A stretch of 64,000 bases of DNA, from positions 395,229 to 459,228 of the forward strand of contig VFFE01007016.1 in the NCBI GenBank assembly GCA_008921705.1, given 5' to 3'. Both the position numbers and the translations under genes were made by a program. Each line of letters starts with the position of its first letter. Position 1 is the first letter of the stretch. Below are positions 1-11,442 of the stretch, in pieces. The notes under the pieces were generated by a model. It saw only the letters and a list, made by a program, of their open reading frames with translations. It was not told the origin of the DNA and ran no database searches. The stretch comes from Burhinus oedicnemus. Taxonomy: Eukaryota; Chordata; Aves; Charadriiformes; Burhinidae.

Positions 1-2419
1 ATATTTTCAGCTTATTTGCTCAGCACTGATAGAAGAGGTGAATTTCTAAGCTTATCCTTAACTTAGCGGGTTCCCACTGTAAGGAACCTTCATAAGAAGA
101 GTCATTCTAAGCTTGGCCTGTCGAGACACTTGATTCTCAAGGTGAATAAAACACGGGAAGCCTGATGTTTTCTCCCCTGAGGAGCTCTGAAATCTTGACC
201 ACTCAGATGAGCACACATGGATCAATACTGACAATTTAGCGTTCAGCTTACATATCCCTGTATTTATGCCTTCCTCTCTACTCCTCCTCTTCTGGAGAAG
301 CTGCTTTTGGCATCCAGTCCTCTAAGACACAAGTAAAGTGAGAAGCTAAGGAAGGGGGGAGCTGCCTCCTGTTAAATAAAGAATTAAAGCCACGTCCTCA
401 GCCTTGGCAAAGCATGATTACCTTAATTCAGCTCACTAACTAGCCTTTTGGGGGACTGGCAGATTTTTCTTTCCTAGACCTGCTAAACCAGATGATCACC
501 TTCCTTCTCTTTTTCCACACTTACGTGTTTCCACACCTACATCCTTCCCATATAATTTTGACTCCGCTCTATCTGCAGGTCCTTCCCGTTCTCCCCGACT
601 CCCTCCGCAAAGCCCTGACCTGCACAACACCGCGTTCAAAAGAGCGAGTGTCATTCATGGGACAGGTCACAGGGATCCTGTGACGAGCTTCCCAAGCCTT
701 TTTGGTGAACAGTACAACTGTTACCGTGTAGTAGCTTTACCACAGTATGAAGGTCCCATCCTGTTCCTATCACCCCGCTACTTTTCTACACTGTGAAAGC
801 TCCGTTACCCAAACGGTTGCTGTTGACCTCCTCTACCGAGGACCAGAAGGCAGACAATGAGCAAGACTACACCGAAGTCTTCGGACCTTTCCTCTTTGAA
901 TGTGCAATTTAAAAAGCTTGGTGTTTTGGCATCTCAAGAGCAGTACGAGCAAACAAAGTAGAGCATCTCAAGACGTCACAAAGGAAACCGGGAATTCCTC
1001 TTGGTCAGGACTTCTTGGGAAGCCAGCAGCCATTGTAAGACAGCGTTGGCAGATCACATGTGACCTCAGTGAGCTGTAATCTGCTCTGAAACCAAAGCTG
1101 CTGTTGTGTTTGTTGGAGACCTAAGCATCCAAACACCAGCCCAAAGCTTTCATCTCCTTCTGATGACTGAAAGCCAATTAAAGGAGAGCTGGGTGACAGG
1201 TTTCACACTAAACATGGCTCAGCAGAGATGCTCAGCAGCTCTTAGCTCCCTGCTTTATCAAAGCTGTCACTTCCCCCGTCTCTAGGAATTGGTAATAATA
1301 AAAAAAAAAAAGATTTGATTTGCCTCTAATAGGTGTCAAGATAAAATCAATGGTTTGTCTGAAAACTGAGTAATTTCAAACCTGCAGGTTTTTTACCATG
1401 AAGCAATTTACACAAAAATGGAAAAAAAAAAGAGAAGAGAGAAAGAAAGAAAAATTAAGAGAATGAAATGCTACAATGCCAAATTATTCAGCATATCAGA
1501 GAGAACAGAAGGGAGAGATAACACTGCTCATAGCAGGATGGGCTTTGATTAAACAAACAGGCTCAGGTTCTTGTTTGCTCCAGCACCTTTCAAACAGCAA
1601 AAGCTATAAAAGCTTGAGGCAACTCCCATGCTCCTCCTCTGCGCAGGAGAGCTGTTCCCAGAACGAGAGCTGGCTGAACAGACAGTCCGCTCAACTGCTG
1701 CAGGTGTCCCTGCCCTCCTTCAAGGAGGGTGAGACTTCACGGATCTACCCAGAGGGAAAAGCTGAAGACCTTCTGCCATACGGGACAGCACTGCCTCAGG
1801 GAAAGGTAAAACACCCATGGCAGCACAGCAAAAGAAACGCACCCTTTCGTCCTTCTGACTCCACACCTTCTGCCTCTCTGTGTCCGTGATCTGCAGATGC
1901 TGCCATGGCATCTTCTCAACGGCACTGATGCTTCCTGGCTTGGAAAACTACCACCTAATGAGGCCACAAACTGGTGGTCTCTGTCTCCACCGCTGACAGC
2001 AGCAGTGGAGTCTTCAGTGCAAACGGAGCTCAAATTTTCGTATTGGCTCTAAGCTGTTCAGCCCTGTCTACGCTCCAGCTTTGGCACGAATGAATTTGGA
2101 GACAGACAACTTATGGTAGTGGAGTTATTTAAAAGGGAACAGTTTTTAAGGCTCCAAGAAGAAAAAGAAGAGGTTCTAGGCAAAGGCATCGAAAAAGACA
2201 ACTGCGTTTGTGTGGTGGCATCTGACATCAAAACACTTCAATAACATGGTCAGATACAGGTGTGCTGGTGCAGTTCGCAAAGGCTTCCGAAAAATGCCTT
2301 GCCCAGATTGAGGGAAGCGAAGTTGTGTGCTGGGAGCACTCTGGCCCATCTGTGGGAACGGCTCTGGCGAATGGGGCACGTCAGGCTCTCCAGCCGCTCT
2401 GCACCTCCACCTTTCCTAC
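1..2419 (-). other. MAD1L1 intron (partial), downstream of exon D
   Basis: Intronic sequence running off the left edge of the window. It holds a 12-base A run (1300-1311) and a continuous purine tract (1420-1454). I see no recognisable exon, mobile element or RNA gene. In particular there is no minus-strand stretch that reads like the MAD2-binding motif expected in the next exon. Several short open frames overlap on both strands around 1476-2033 and look like chance. Confidence 0.85.
1420..1454. repeat. Pure purine tract (35 bp)
   Basis: An uninterrupted run of A and G on the plus strand, so a polypyrimidine tract in the MAD1L1 RNA direction. It ends at a TT and is not followed at the right distance by an exon-like sequence, so it is not an obvious splice acceptor. 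Confidence 0.75.
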
Positions 2420-2510
2420 CTGCAGAGTTAGCTTCTCCAGTTTCATTTCCAGAGATCGGTTCTCCTCTTCCAGCTTGCTGCGTTCAGCTTCCAGCTCCTC
2501 AATTTTCAGC
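2420..2510 (-). CDS. MAD1L1: MAD1L1 internal exon D, 91 nt, start of the MAD2-binding core helix
   Basis: The last exon in the window in transcript order, 91 nt. The acceptor is TTCCCTTCTTCTCCAG. The first base (G) completes the arginine codon begun in exon C, then 30 codons follow to CTG CAG before a GTAGGA donor. The peptide begins LKIEELEAERSKLEEENRSL and ends EKLTLQ. It matches human MAD1 503-532 (LKVEELEGERSRLEEE... in memory). This is a highly charged parallel coiled coil directly before the MAD2-interaction motif (human 541 onward, KVLHMSLNP). I could not find that motif in the remaining 2.4 kb, so its exon should lie beyond the left edge. The split-codon join with exon C independently confirms both boundaries. 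Confidence 0.95.
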
Positions 2511-2764
2511 CTGGAGAAGAAGGGAAAGTTAATAGACACTGTCCCTGTACACTCCCACCACAAACAATCAAGTAAACCATGAAATCACAAGCAGCGTCAG
2601 ATTAGTCCTCTATTCAGCACCACAAAGTTACGCTACTGAGGCAGTTAAAACATATGATTAAAAGAGACAAGTTTGTATGATGAAAATATAATTTGTAAAG
2701 GTATATTAAAAATATACAACTTGAATATAAAGCGAATCCAACTTAGATACTTCCTGAATCACAG

Positions 2765-4290
2765 ACTGAGTCTAGACCATCATGTTTAATAACCACCAAC
2801 GGCTAAAATCTCCATGAGTGCACCAAATCTCTTCTTGATCTGATTTATACTTTTGGCCTTCACAACACTCCTTGGCAGTAAGTTCCACAATTTAATTATG
2901 TGCTGTATGAAAAATTAGTTCATTTTGTTTTATACTTCACATGTGATTATTTCACTGAGTGCCTGTTAGTTCTGCTATGAAAAGTTGTGAATAATTGTAC
3001 CATACTCCCCTCTCCATACCACTTTACAGGCCTCCTCTATTATTTCCTGAAGAATCTCAATTTAGTCTTGCCTCACATCAAGGATTTTCCATATTTCTGC
3101 TCGTCTTTATTGCCCTTCTTTGTTCTTCTGCAAGTTTGATATAGACTTTTTGCTATGAGAAAAGCCAGAACTACAAACAGCACTCGGATGTACTCAGTGG
3201 TATAATGAGACTTTCTGTTTTGTTCTCAACTTCTTTTCTCATAATTCCTAGTATTCTATTTGTCTTTTTAACTACGGAGCACTTACCTGATATTTTTAGA
3301 AAACTGTTCACAATAACGTAAGATCTCTTTCTTGAGTGATAACAGCTCATTTAGAGCCCGCTATTGTGGGAGGAAAAGTAAAGGCGTTTTTTCTTATGTG
3401 CATGGGTTTTGCAATCGTTGACGTACAACTTCATTTCCCATCTTGAGCAACACCATAAGACTCTTCCGAAACTCGGAACAGCCTGATAAGCTGAATAATT
3501 TCATATGATCTCAAATTCTGTCACCTCACTACTCACAAACTCCTCTTAGTGCTCGACAACAAGTTCCCAACAAAAACCATTCTAGGACCTAGTGGAAAAC
3601 CCTCAGTATTGTGAAAACACTTGTTCTTTGATTTACCATCTTTTAACTTTGTATTACATAAGCAAATTAATGGAAGAAAAACGCATCAAGCTTTACAAAG
3701 TAAAAAGGCAGTATATTATCCCCGGCTCAGGAAATCCTGGAGCCAAGGCAGCAGAAGCTAGGAGAGCCTTCCGGCAAAGTACCCCGGTAGCTTTGCCCTG
3801 CTCGCATGGGCACCCACCACCGGCCAGCCCTGCAGACAGGACACCGGGACAGCCAGCCCTCTGGGATTCTTATATTCTTACTGATCCAGCAAAGAACCTT
3901 CTTTCTTATTCCATCAGAATAAAGGTTTTTTGTGACCTTTGGCTCAAAGCTTTTTGAAAGGTCAAATATATTATATCAACCATATCAGCCTTAGCCAAAT
4001 GATTGCTGAATCCTTCAGAGAACTCTATCAAACTTGTTAGGTGGGTGATATTATTATAAACGGTCCGATAGAACGTTTTTGCTTGCATTTAAGTACAGAG
4101 CACAAAAACCTTAATGCTGCTTCAAGAACCTCACCTTTCGCATATTAACATCCTGGGATTAACTATGCAACTAATGCATATTAATATTGATCTTTGCATT
4201 TAATTTTCTCAGGATCCTTTTCCAGAATATTTTTTAAAAATTAATCATCTTGCTTGATAATACTCACTTTTAAATGACCTAAATTAAGCT
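2765..4290 (-). mobile_element. Ancient CR1-type LINE fragment, minus orientation, with internal insert
   Basis: This AT-rich stretch reads, block by block, like the old CR1 family widespread in turtles and crocodilians, in its reverse orientation. Recognisable blocks, as I recall the family, include CTAGACCATCATGTTTAATA near 2772, TATACTTTTGGCCTTCACAA near 2847, AAGTTCCACAATTTAATTAT near 2880, AAGATCTCTTTCTTGAGTGA near 3320, and GTCAAATATATTATATCAAC near 3961 followed by AGAACTCTATCAAACTTGTT near 4018. The copies are heavily diverged with many small gaps, so the insertion is old and may predate the radiation of birds. A GC-rich piece (about 3715-3865) interrupts the alignment. Both ends are approximate. 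It lies in the sense direction of MAD1L1. Confidence 0.72.
3715..3865. other. GC-rich insert inside the old CR1 fragment
   Basis: About 150 bp of GC-rich sequence (from CCCCGGCTCAGG to CAGCCCTCTGGG) sits between two blocks of the old LINE that should be nearly adjacent. It differs sharply in base composition from the AT-rich flanks. I do not recognise it as a known repeat. It could be a later insertion or a locally duplicated filler. Confidence 0.4.
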
Positions 4291-5316
4291 GAAAATCCTT
4301 GCACCGTGACAATAAACAATGCAGCCATCTGCCGATATCCCAAAATTATGCAACAGAAATTTCAGGTACAACTACGAAGTCATCTCTCCTATTCACTGGG
4401 CAAAAGTTACAAACTTTTCCATAGAAGCTGGTTGATCTACAACAAGTTCAGCACAGAAATGTCTCCTTTATAAATATGCAGCTTGAAAGGCCTAAATTAT
4501 TTGTAAGCCCGACCCCTGCTGGTAATTTTCAGATATTATAAAGTATCATCTTTTTTCCACTCTTAGAAGCTTCTAAAATGTCGAGGAGCGGCTTTTAGCA
4601 TTGTCTAGGCCATTAAAAAAGATCATCAATAATTTCCAGGAGAGACACAAAGCTAGCGGGGATGGAGGATGCTGAAGAAGCAGGAGACTGAAAAGGTCGG
4701 AAAAAATGGAAATTCAAATTGGAATTAATGCTTTTAACGGTGTGTTTCTAAATGGATTGCAGAACAGACCACAGGAAGAGCAACGTTTTTCTCCGAGGAA
4801 TAACAGCACAGCAGCTGCCGAAAGGTCAGAGCCAGACACAGGACTCTCACCAGCACTTTCTCCATACTCGACATGCTGAATTTTAATCTAGAACACATTT
4901 CTCTCCATCCAGCCTCCCAAATAAGCTGTGATGTTGCCGTTATCCACCTGCAGAACTTCTCTCCAGGTGGAGGTTTAAGCTCAGGGCTCTTTGATGAGCT
5001 TTAAACATCATTCATAGCAAGAAACCATTTCACATAGGCCTGAGACAAAGCCAGCCATAACAAGGGTCGGTTTAAGTCACTGTATTTTTATGCTATTTCA
5101 CCTGCAATTTTAAGATTCAATAATTTGTTCATGCCCTTCGTGCCTCAGTGAGGAAAGGGCGGTGATTTGCAGCCCAGGCGCTCGCAGTCATGCCGCGGAC
5201 ATACCTGGACCATGGATCTCGCGAGCGGCAGCGTGCAGGAGCGTGCCTGCCAGCGCGGCTAAGTTCACAGCCTCTCCTCGAGGAGCTCGCCCTTGGGCTC
5301 GTCCCTCAGGCACCTG

Positions 5317-5661
5317 CTCCTTCCCAGCACCCCACTGTTGGGGTATCACGGGGGTATCCTCCTTCCCAGCACCCCACTGTTGGGGTATCATGGGGGTATC
5401 CTCCTTCCCAGCACCCCGCTGTTGGGGTATCATGGGGGTATCCTCCTTCCCAGCACCCCACTGTTGGGGTATCACGGGGGTATCTTCCTTCCCAGCACCC
5501 CACTGTTGGGATATCACGAGGTATCCTCCTTCCCAGCACCCCACTGTTGGGGTATCATGGGGGTATCCTCCTTCCCAACACCCCGCTGTTGGGGTATCAT
5601 GGGGGTATCCTCCTTCCCAGCACCCCGCTGTTGGGGTATCACCGGGTATCCTCCTTCCCAT
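5317..5661. repeat. 42-bp minisatellite, about 8 copies
   Basis: A tandem array with unit starts (TTCCCAGCAC or variant) at 5321, 5363, 5405, 5447, 5489, 5530, 5572 and 5614, ending in a partial copy at 5655. Spacing is 42 bp except for two 41-bp units (5489 to 5530 and 5614 to 5655). Variation between copies is limited to single bases: CACTG or CGCTG, CACGGG or CATGGG, CAGC or CAAC. Each unit carries CCCCACTGTTGGGG, a perfect 5-bp stem with a 4-base loop in the CACTG copies, and two G runs on the plus strand. Because 42 is divisible by three, long open frames arise on both strands with 14-residue periodicity. These are an artefact of the repeat, not genes. The array lies deep inside an intron. 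Confidence 0.96.
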
Positions 5662-8600
5662 ACTGCGTGGGGCTCCCCGCCGTGTGCCGGGGAGGTCAGC
5701 CCACCGAGCTCCCCTCCTCTGCTCCATTCGGAGACAACCCTTGCTGCTTCCTCTGCGCTGCAGACAGGGAACATCGCTGTAACCTCTTTGCACCAGAGAG
5801 GTTTTTAGGGCTGACTAGTGCTTTCACTACTTATCCCTCTTCTAACCTATTTTTAACACTGTTAAGTGTCCTGGATCTCCAGTGGGAAAGCGTTAAGAAC
5901 CATTAGCGAACAGTTTGTGCTATTCCAGCTTTGCTTTCCAGCCCTGGGGAACTCTTCCCAATGGCAAAGAGAGAGAAGCGAGGGAAATCCTATCTATATA
6001 TAAACACAGCGAAGCATTTGCAGCTGGTGGTTAAGATACGGCAGTCAAATATTGAAAAATATTTACTTGCTTGGCACTGGAGTTTTTTCATTTACGTAAA
6101 TTCAGGTACAGGGCCAAGTGAGTACGGCTTTTGGATGCACCAGCCTCCGCAAAGGCGGCCTCGGTCCGCACGCGCCTTGTGCTCTCTGCCCAGGGACATC
6201 CGCACAAGAGAGGTGATGCTATTTTATCGCCAACTCGCATGCCTCAACCTGTTATGTGTGGGAGTTACTTTCAGGTAGGGAGAACAATCCAAGATAAATT
6301 CATGTAAGAACCACAAAAAGCAGAGTACAGGAACATCTGGGTAGAGCACAACCATCTGTCAACTTAATGTCTGGCCGGGAATGAATGCCGGTGCCCATTT
6401 TAAAAACAACCTTGTGGCACGAGGAAGGAAGAAACATCAGCTACTTTCCGAAATACCGACACCATTCTCAAGTCTTGTGATACAGGGAAAAATCATTCAG
6501 ATTAATGTCTGGAAAATTTACCAGCTTCTTCTCCGTACAGGGATTTGAAAACATGAAAATATTTAAACTGTAGCAAAGATCTCTTTGCATTCCTGGAAGA
6601 CTTTTCCTGCATCGGATGCAGACAGCTTCACCCACAGTCGAAGGCTGCACAGGCACAAGGTAAACTCAAGCCTTCTCCACAGCCTTTCATAAAATCAAAT
6701 TTAGTGCAAGAATACAGATTCATCAGCATGCGCTCAGACTTGCGGATTCTCCCTCTTTTGAAAACTGAGCTTTATATTGCCCCCACTGCGTGTTTCACTG
6801 CCCCAGATTAGAAGAGGGAACAAGAAAAAAAAAAAGAAAACCTGCAGCCTCGGGTCTCCTGAACGGACACTTGTGAGAAGCAGGAGACATCCCACCGCGT
6901 GCCTTCAGTCTATCCAAGAAGTGCTTCGATGGCGAGTGATGGCTGCTAGAGAGAAAGGCCGGGCTGCTCCGATTTTAGGAAGGCAGAAGGGGGGAATCTG
7001 TCTGATTTTCAACAGCATCAAGGTACTTCCAAAAGTCTGTCTCAGTCCAGAGCTTTTCAGTTGAGCTAACCAGCAACAACTGCCCACCATCCTCCTTTTA
7101 TCGTTCTTTTATTCATTTTTAATGTTCTCAGATGTGTTATGCGATAGCCTGTGGAGCAGCGCGGGTATCGCCGATGAGGACACGTCTCACTGAGGCCCCA
7201 TCTGCGCAGAGGACATGGCCATGTGGAAAAGCTATTGCTGAACAGGAAACTATTGAATGGAGCAGAAAATGTATGTGTTGGGAAGACGCTATTAAGGGAT
7301 CCAGATGGCACTGAGATGGTGTTAGGAGCAGAGCAGACAGAATTCCAGCAAGTGTGACTAATAGGCATTGGCAAGGACATGAATTTCTTTTGAATTACTG
7401 TAACTCTACCCAGTCACTAAATCCACAGAAAACATTTAGGATTTACTGGGGTTGCAGCTTGACAGCAGAAAGAAAAAGTTCAGATTTGTTCCAGCTGAAA
7501 AGGTCCTTCAGCTGTTGCCACTTAAGTCTTTAGTGAAGTTCTTTTTAAATATATTACTTTTATTTATAGGATCTGAAATACTAGTTTCTGCACAGTTATC
7601 ACCTTCCCTCTAGAAGGTGCCAATGCCCAGACGCTCTCCGCTTTTGCTATACCCCACAGTGCAGGAACTCAACGGTTTGACTACTTTTTCTTTTCCTAAG
7701 ATCCGCAGAATATAAACAAATATGATTTCAGAGGGAACAGCAAGGAGTGTGAGAAATGACAGCATTAGCACCGGCTTTTATTGTCTCTTCAGAAACGATG
7801 ATGCTGGGAGAGACTTTCACATTTAAAGTTATAAAAGGTCTGACGAAAGAGCACTTTGTTCTCAAGAGAAGGAGGAAAAACTGATAAAGTCTTTCAAGTT
7901 TCTCGCTGAAAATTTACTTCCCATACTAAAGAAAAATGCGACAAAAGATATATTTTTAAAAGCTCTCATTCACTCACAGGAGGTGAATACAGATTCAAAT
8001 GATCAATATAGATTTTTTTTCTCCTTTATGTCTCTCCTGCTTTTGTTTTCCGGAGTTCGCTTCTAACCCCAGGGCGTATATGGAAACGCCTGGAGGCTCA
8101 CGGTCCATTCCTGCTCTGCAGACTCCCCTTGCTGGCTTCTGCTGGTTTTCCTCTATTTTTCACATTCCTTCGTGACAGCAGCTAACCGGAGAGGCTGGGC
8201 TCAGTCCAGAGGAGCAGACGCATCGTACTGTAGGTTAATGGGATTTCAAAGACCACAATAAACTACAGAAATGGAAATAACTCCCTCATATACGGTGGCA
8301 TTTCTTTCCCCACTTTCCAATTTGAAAGTTTGCATTCTTCCCCCTGTCTTCTGCCAGGATTAATTTCTGGCAGCGGTCTGCAGAAGGAAGGAGTAACAGT
8401 GGAGCTCGTGTTGCTCACTCCTCCTCAGCAGCTACGTAAAATGGAGCAAAGCGGCCCTGGTGAGGCTCACAAGGACACGGGAGGAGGATGAGCACAGCAG
8501 ACCTAGACACCGATCTCTGTTCTCCTCCAAACCTCTTCTGTGTGGACCACAGCACGTTATTCCTGAACCCCAAAAGCCTGGGGGAAGACAGTGCTTTATC

Positions 8601-11353
8601 TTGCGCTCCTTTGAGAAGGAGCTGCTTCTGCGAAGAAAGAACTTGGCCCAGTTTCTTGTCCAATGCACAGAAAATGCCGGAAAACACAAAATAAAGCCCA
8701 AGCACATCCTTTGGCTGCTTAAGTCTAGAAGGATAAGAAAAAAATCTTTATGAAGTCGATTCTGCAACGTTGAACGGAGTGCCTGGGAGTCTGAGAAGAC
8801 ACCTGAAGCAGCACTAGTAGCCAACAGTAAGGAAAAAGGAGCGGGGACCGGCTTACCGGCTCTCCGGCGAAGACAGCTCCAGCAGAAAGGGAACACTTTG
8901 CACCAAGGCATTTACTGTTCGAGCTGAGCAGTGAAAAGGGTGATTAAAACCAAACAAATCCATGCTTTTTTGGAACAGCTTTGTAGCTAAATGACCAGCA
9001 TCAGGGCCTGGGACAAGTATTTAAATCAGCCATAACGACAAAAAGTGGTTCAGTAAAAAGAGACAGAAAAAACAGTCTGGAATTAGATCCTGGGACCGTA
9101 GCCTTTGTGCATCCACAGCCTCAGGAGCATGCCGTACGGAAACGGGAAAGAAAAGACAGAAATATCGCCGGGAAACAACTGCAGAAGCCTCTTTGCTGAA
9201 ACAGCCTTCAGCGTACGGCTCATCACTGGAGAATAGCTCCGCACCACCAACGGCTTTACTGGGAACGGGCCTGCGTTTCTGTCATGCTTTGTGGGGAGGC
9301 TTTGACACAGTTTCAAGAAAGGAGGAGAGAGGCGAGATTAGCAGTCAAAGCAATTCTTTAAAAACAAAAAAGAGAGAGGAAAAAAACCATTACCTAGAGG
9401 GGTTTAGGGCTACCTTTGAGCAGAACCTAACGCCACAACCCCGTAACAAGCAGGTACTTGGGGGCTCTGCTCGTCGCTGCCCAGGAAATAGGCTTTAATT
9501 CAGGGCAAAGCCAGACGTCTCCATCCCCACTGCCAAGAGCCTTCCGCAATAGGAAGTGGTCCTGGGCTATGTGGCTGTTTCCCCCTACACGCGGTTCCTG
9601 AAGCTGCTCAGTGAATAGATGGCAAATGCTGCTCAGAGAAGATAAACACCAAATAATGAGTCTGGGAGGTGAAAATAAAGAGACTGAACGTCTCCGACAT
9701 GAAAGGGTGCTGCAGTCCACGCCAGCCCCAGGAGGGAGAGACCCAGGCGGCGCTGCAGAAATACTCCGAAAACCTTCAGCTCCCAGAAGACAGCAAACAG
9801 GATGCTGGCTCTGCTGATAGAGAGGCGTAACATTAATCAGGAGCGATGGGTTTAATGTTGCTGAGGAGGCGCCCAATACTCCTGCGGCAGTACAAACATC
9901 AGGTTTCAGAGGGTCTAGTGTGCCTTCGCAAAGGAAAAAACTGAATGAGCTCGGTTCAGACAAACACCCACAATACGCCAAAAGCAGACGGAGACAGGTT
10001 TATCCCCCTGAAAAAGGCGAGTCGAAGCTACAGCGTTCTATCCCCTACCAGAACTCAACCATACGACAGAATAAAAAAAGGGAGATGTATGCCTGGGGTC
10101 TTCAGAACTATTACACCACCTTGAGGGAACTATAGGAGCGAGTCCCCGAGATTAGGTGTACAGCCCTAAAACATATTGGAATAGCTTAGCTGAACATGTG
10201 TTATTTTCAAACGCCTCCCCTCTGCTACGGAACTGGGCTTTCAAAGCCATAAAACAAGCTCCAGAGGCAAAGCACAGGAGCAAAGTCATAACGTACAGGC
10301 CAGTAATTTCTGCCTTCTGCAAGATTCTGCTCGCTGCAAAATCTTGCTTTCAGTCTTACGAGGCACTAATGCTTTATAGTGATGGAGCTGAAAATATAAA
10401 AGAATTAAGAAATGAAACTCCAGACAAAGTCTTACATCAGCTGAGAATAAAACACTCAGCCTGTCGAGATCTGATTTGCTCGGGTTAAATAAAAGGAACT
10501 TTATTAAACATTCAGAAACAGATGAACTTTTCTGTGCTCACTATTTATTGTGTCACCTGCTTCAGAATGGAAGCTGTAAATGCTTTAATAAATATATGGA
10601 AAGGTTGTCTACCTTCACTGTAGCTTTTGTAAATGCTCATGTATTCTCTGCTAAAACGCCGTTTTGTAACTCCTCTCTCACGGAATCACAACAGGTACCC
10701 CTCTGCCTCTGCAGCAACGCACGAGGGGAAACATCCCTCTTTTATCTCCAGTGCTACCCGCACATCGGTATTACAAAAGCTGGACCCTAAACCTCTTCAC
10801 GCGCATGCCAACAGATCCTGCGCTTACAGTCGGGATTTGGTCAAAATAAGAAACAAACAGCAACGCTGTTTCCACAGGAAAGAAAGTCAACAGGGGGAAT
10901 AGCGAAGCAGGAGCCAATCCTATGAATTAACTGAAAGCAAGAGACCCCAAACATTAAAGAAAAGAGCCTCGCAAAAGATAGACAAGCTTATAAAGTATCT
11001 AAATGCAGGAAAGATCAGGGGCTGAGGCTTTTCTGTTAATGCCTCATGGATTTCTCATGTCCATAAAAGCTGGCGAGAAAGTAAAAAGCGTGCTTGGGAA
11101 AAGAACATCCTACTTCAGAAATACCAGGACAACACGTTCTGATCGACGCTGCCCTGCCTAGCGGGCACAGCCTGCGTACACAGGCAGTCCATACCCCTAC
11201 GCTTGTTCATGCATGGTGAGGTGCCGTACCTGGTGCTCCACCACGAGATGGCAATAATCAGAGCGGGCCGTGAAACCACCCTGGGCATTTCCCTTCTCAT
11301 TAGTTCCGCTGAAAAGAGTAGAATCTTCTCAGCATTCCCCTTGCGTTGCCTAC

Positions 11354-11442
11354 CTGAGCGTGTCAACCTCCTCCTTGGCGATGACGGTACTTTGCTCAGC
11401 GGTGCACTCTTGAGACTTCAGGACCTTCATCTCCACCTCCAG
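11354..11442 (-). CDS. MAD1L1: MAD1L1 internal exon C, 89 nt
   Basis: The third exon in transcript order, 89 nt. It starts in phase 0 after a strong acceptor (CTTTTCTCTTCTGCAG) and ends CTC AG before GTAGGC, so the last arginine codon is split two plus one with the next exon. The peptide begins LEVEMKVLKSQECTAEQS and ends AKEEVDTLR. It matches human MAD1 473-502, where I recall LEMELKMLKSQ, then AEQS, then REEADTLR. The middle (ECTAEQSTVIAK) is the least conserved part. In the known human crystal fragment (about 485-584), the C-terminal half of this exon opens the long helix of the MAD1-MAD2 core. The 89-nt length means that skipping this exon alone would shift the frame. Confidence 0.95.

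Larger units (their letters stand above)
2511..11353 (-). other. MAD1L1 intron between exons C and D (8,843 bp)
   Basis: Bounded by the GTAGGC donor of exon C and the CTCCAG acceptor of exon D. It contains an ancient antisense CR1-type element (about 2765-4290) and the 42-bp minisatellite (5317-5661). The rest, about 5700-11350, is unique-looking intronic DNA with a short A run near 6824-6840. I see no gene, recognisable repeat or RNA there. Confidence 0.88.

Noticed and set aside
1..2419. Search for the next MAD1L1 exon (MAD2-interaction motif)
   Set aside because: No minus-strand stretch reads like the KVLHMSLNP region with splice sites. It is presumably beyond the left edge.
5162..5906. 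Several 170-240 codon open frames on both strands
   Set aside because: All are produced by the 42-bp minisatellite, whose unit is divisible by three. The peptides are simple 14-residue repeats and no splice or start context supports a gene.
9427..9981. 184-codon open frame on the minus strand
   Set aside because: No recognisable domain, overlaps competing open frames on the plus strand, and lies mid-intron without exon-like splice sites.
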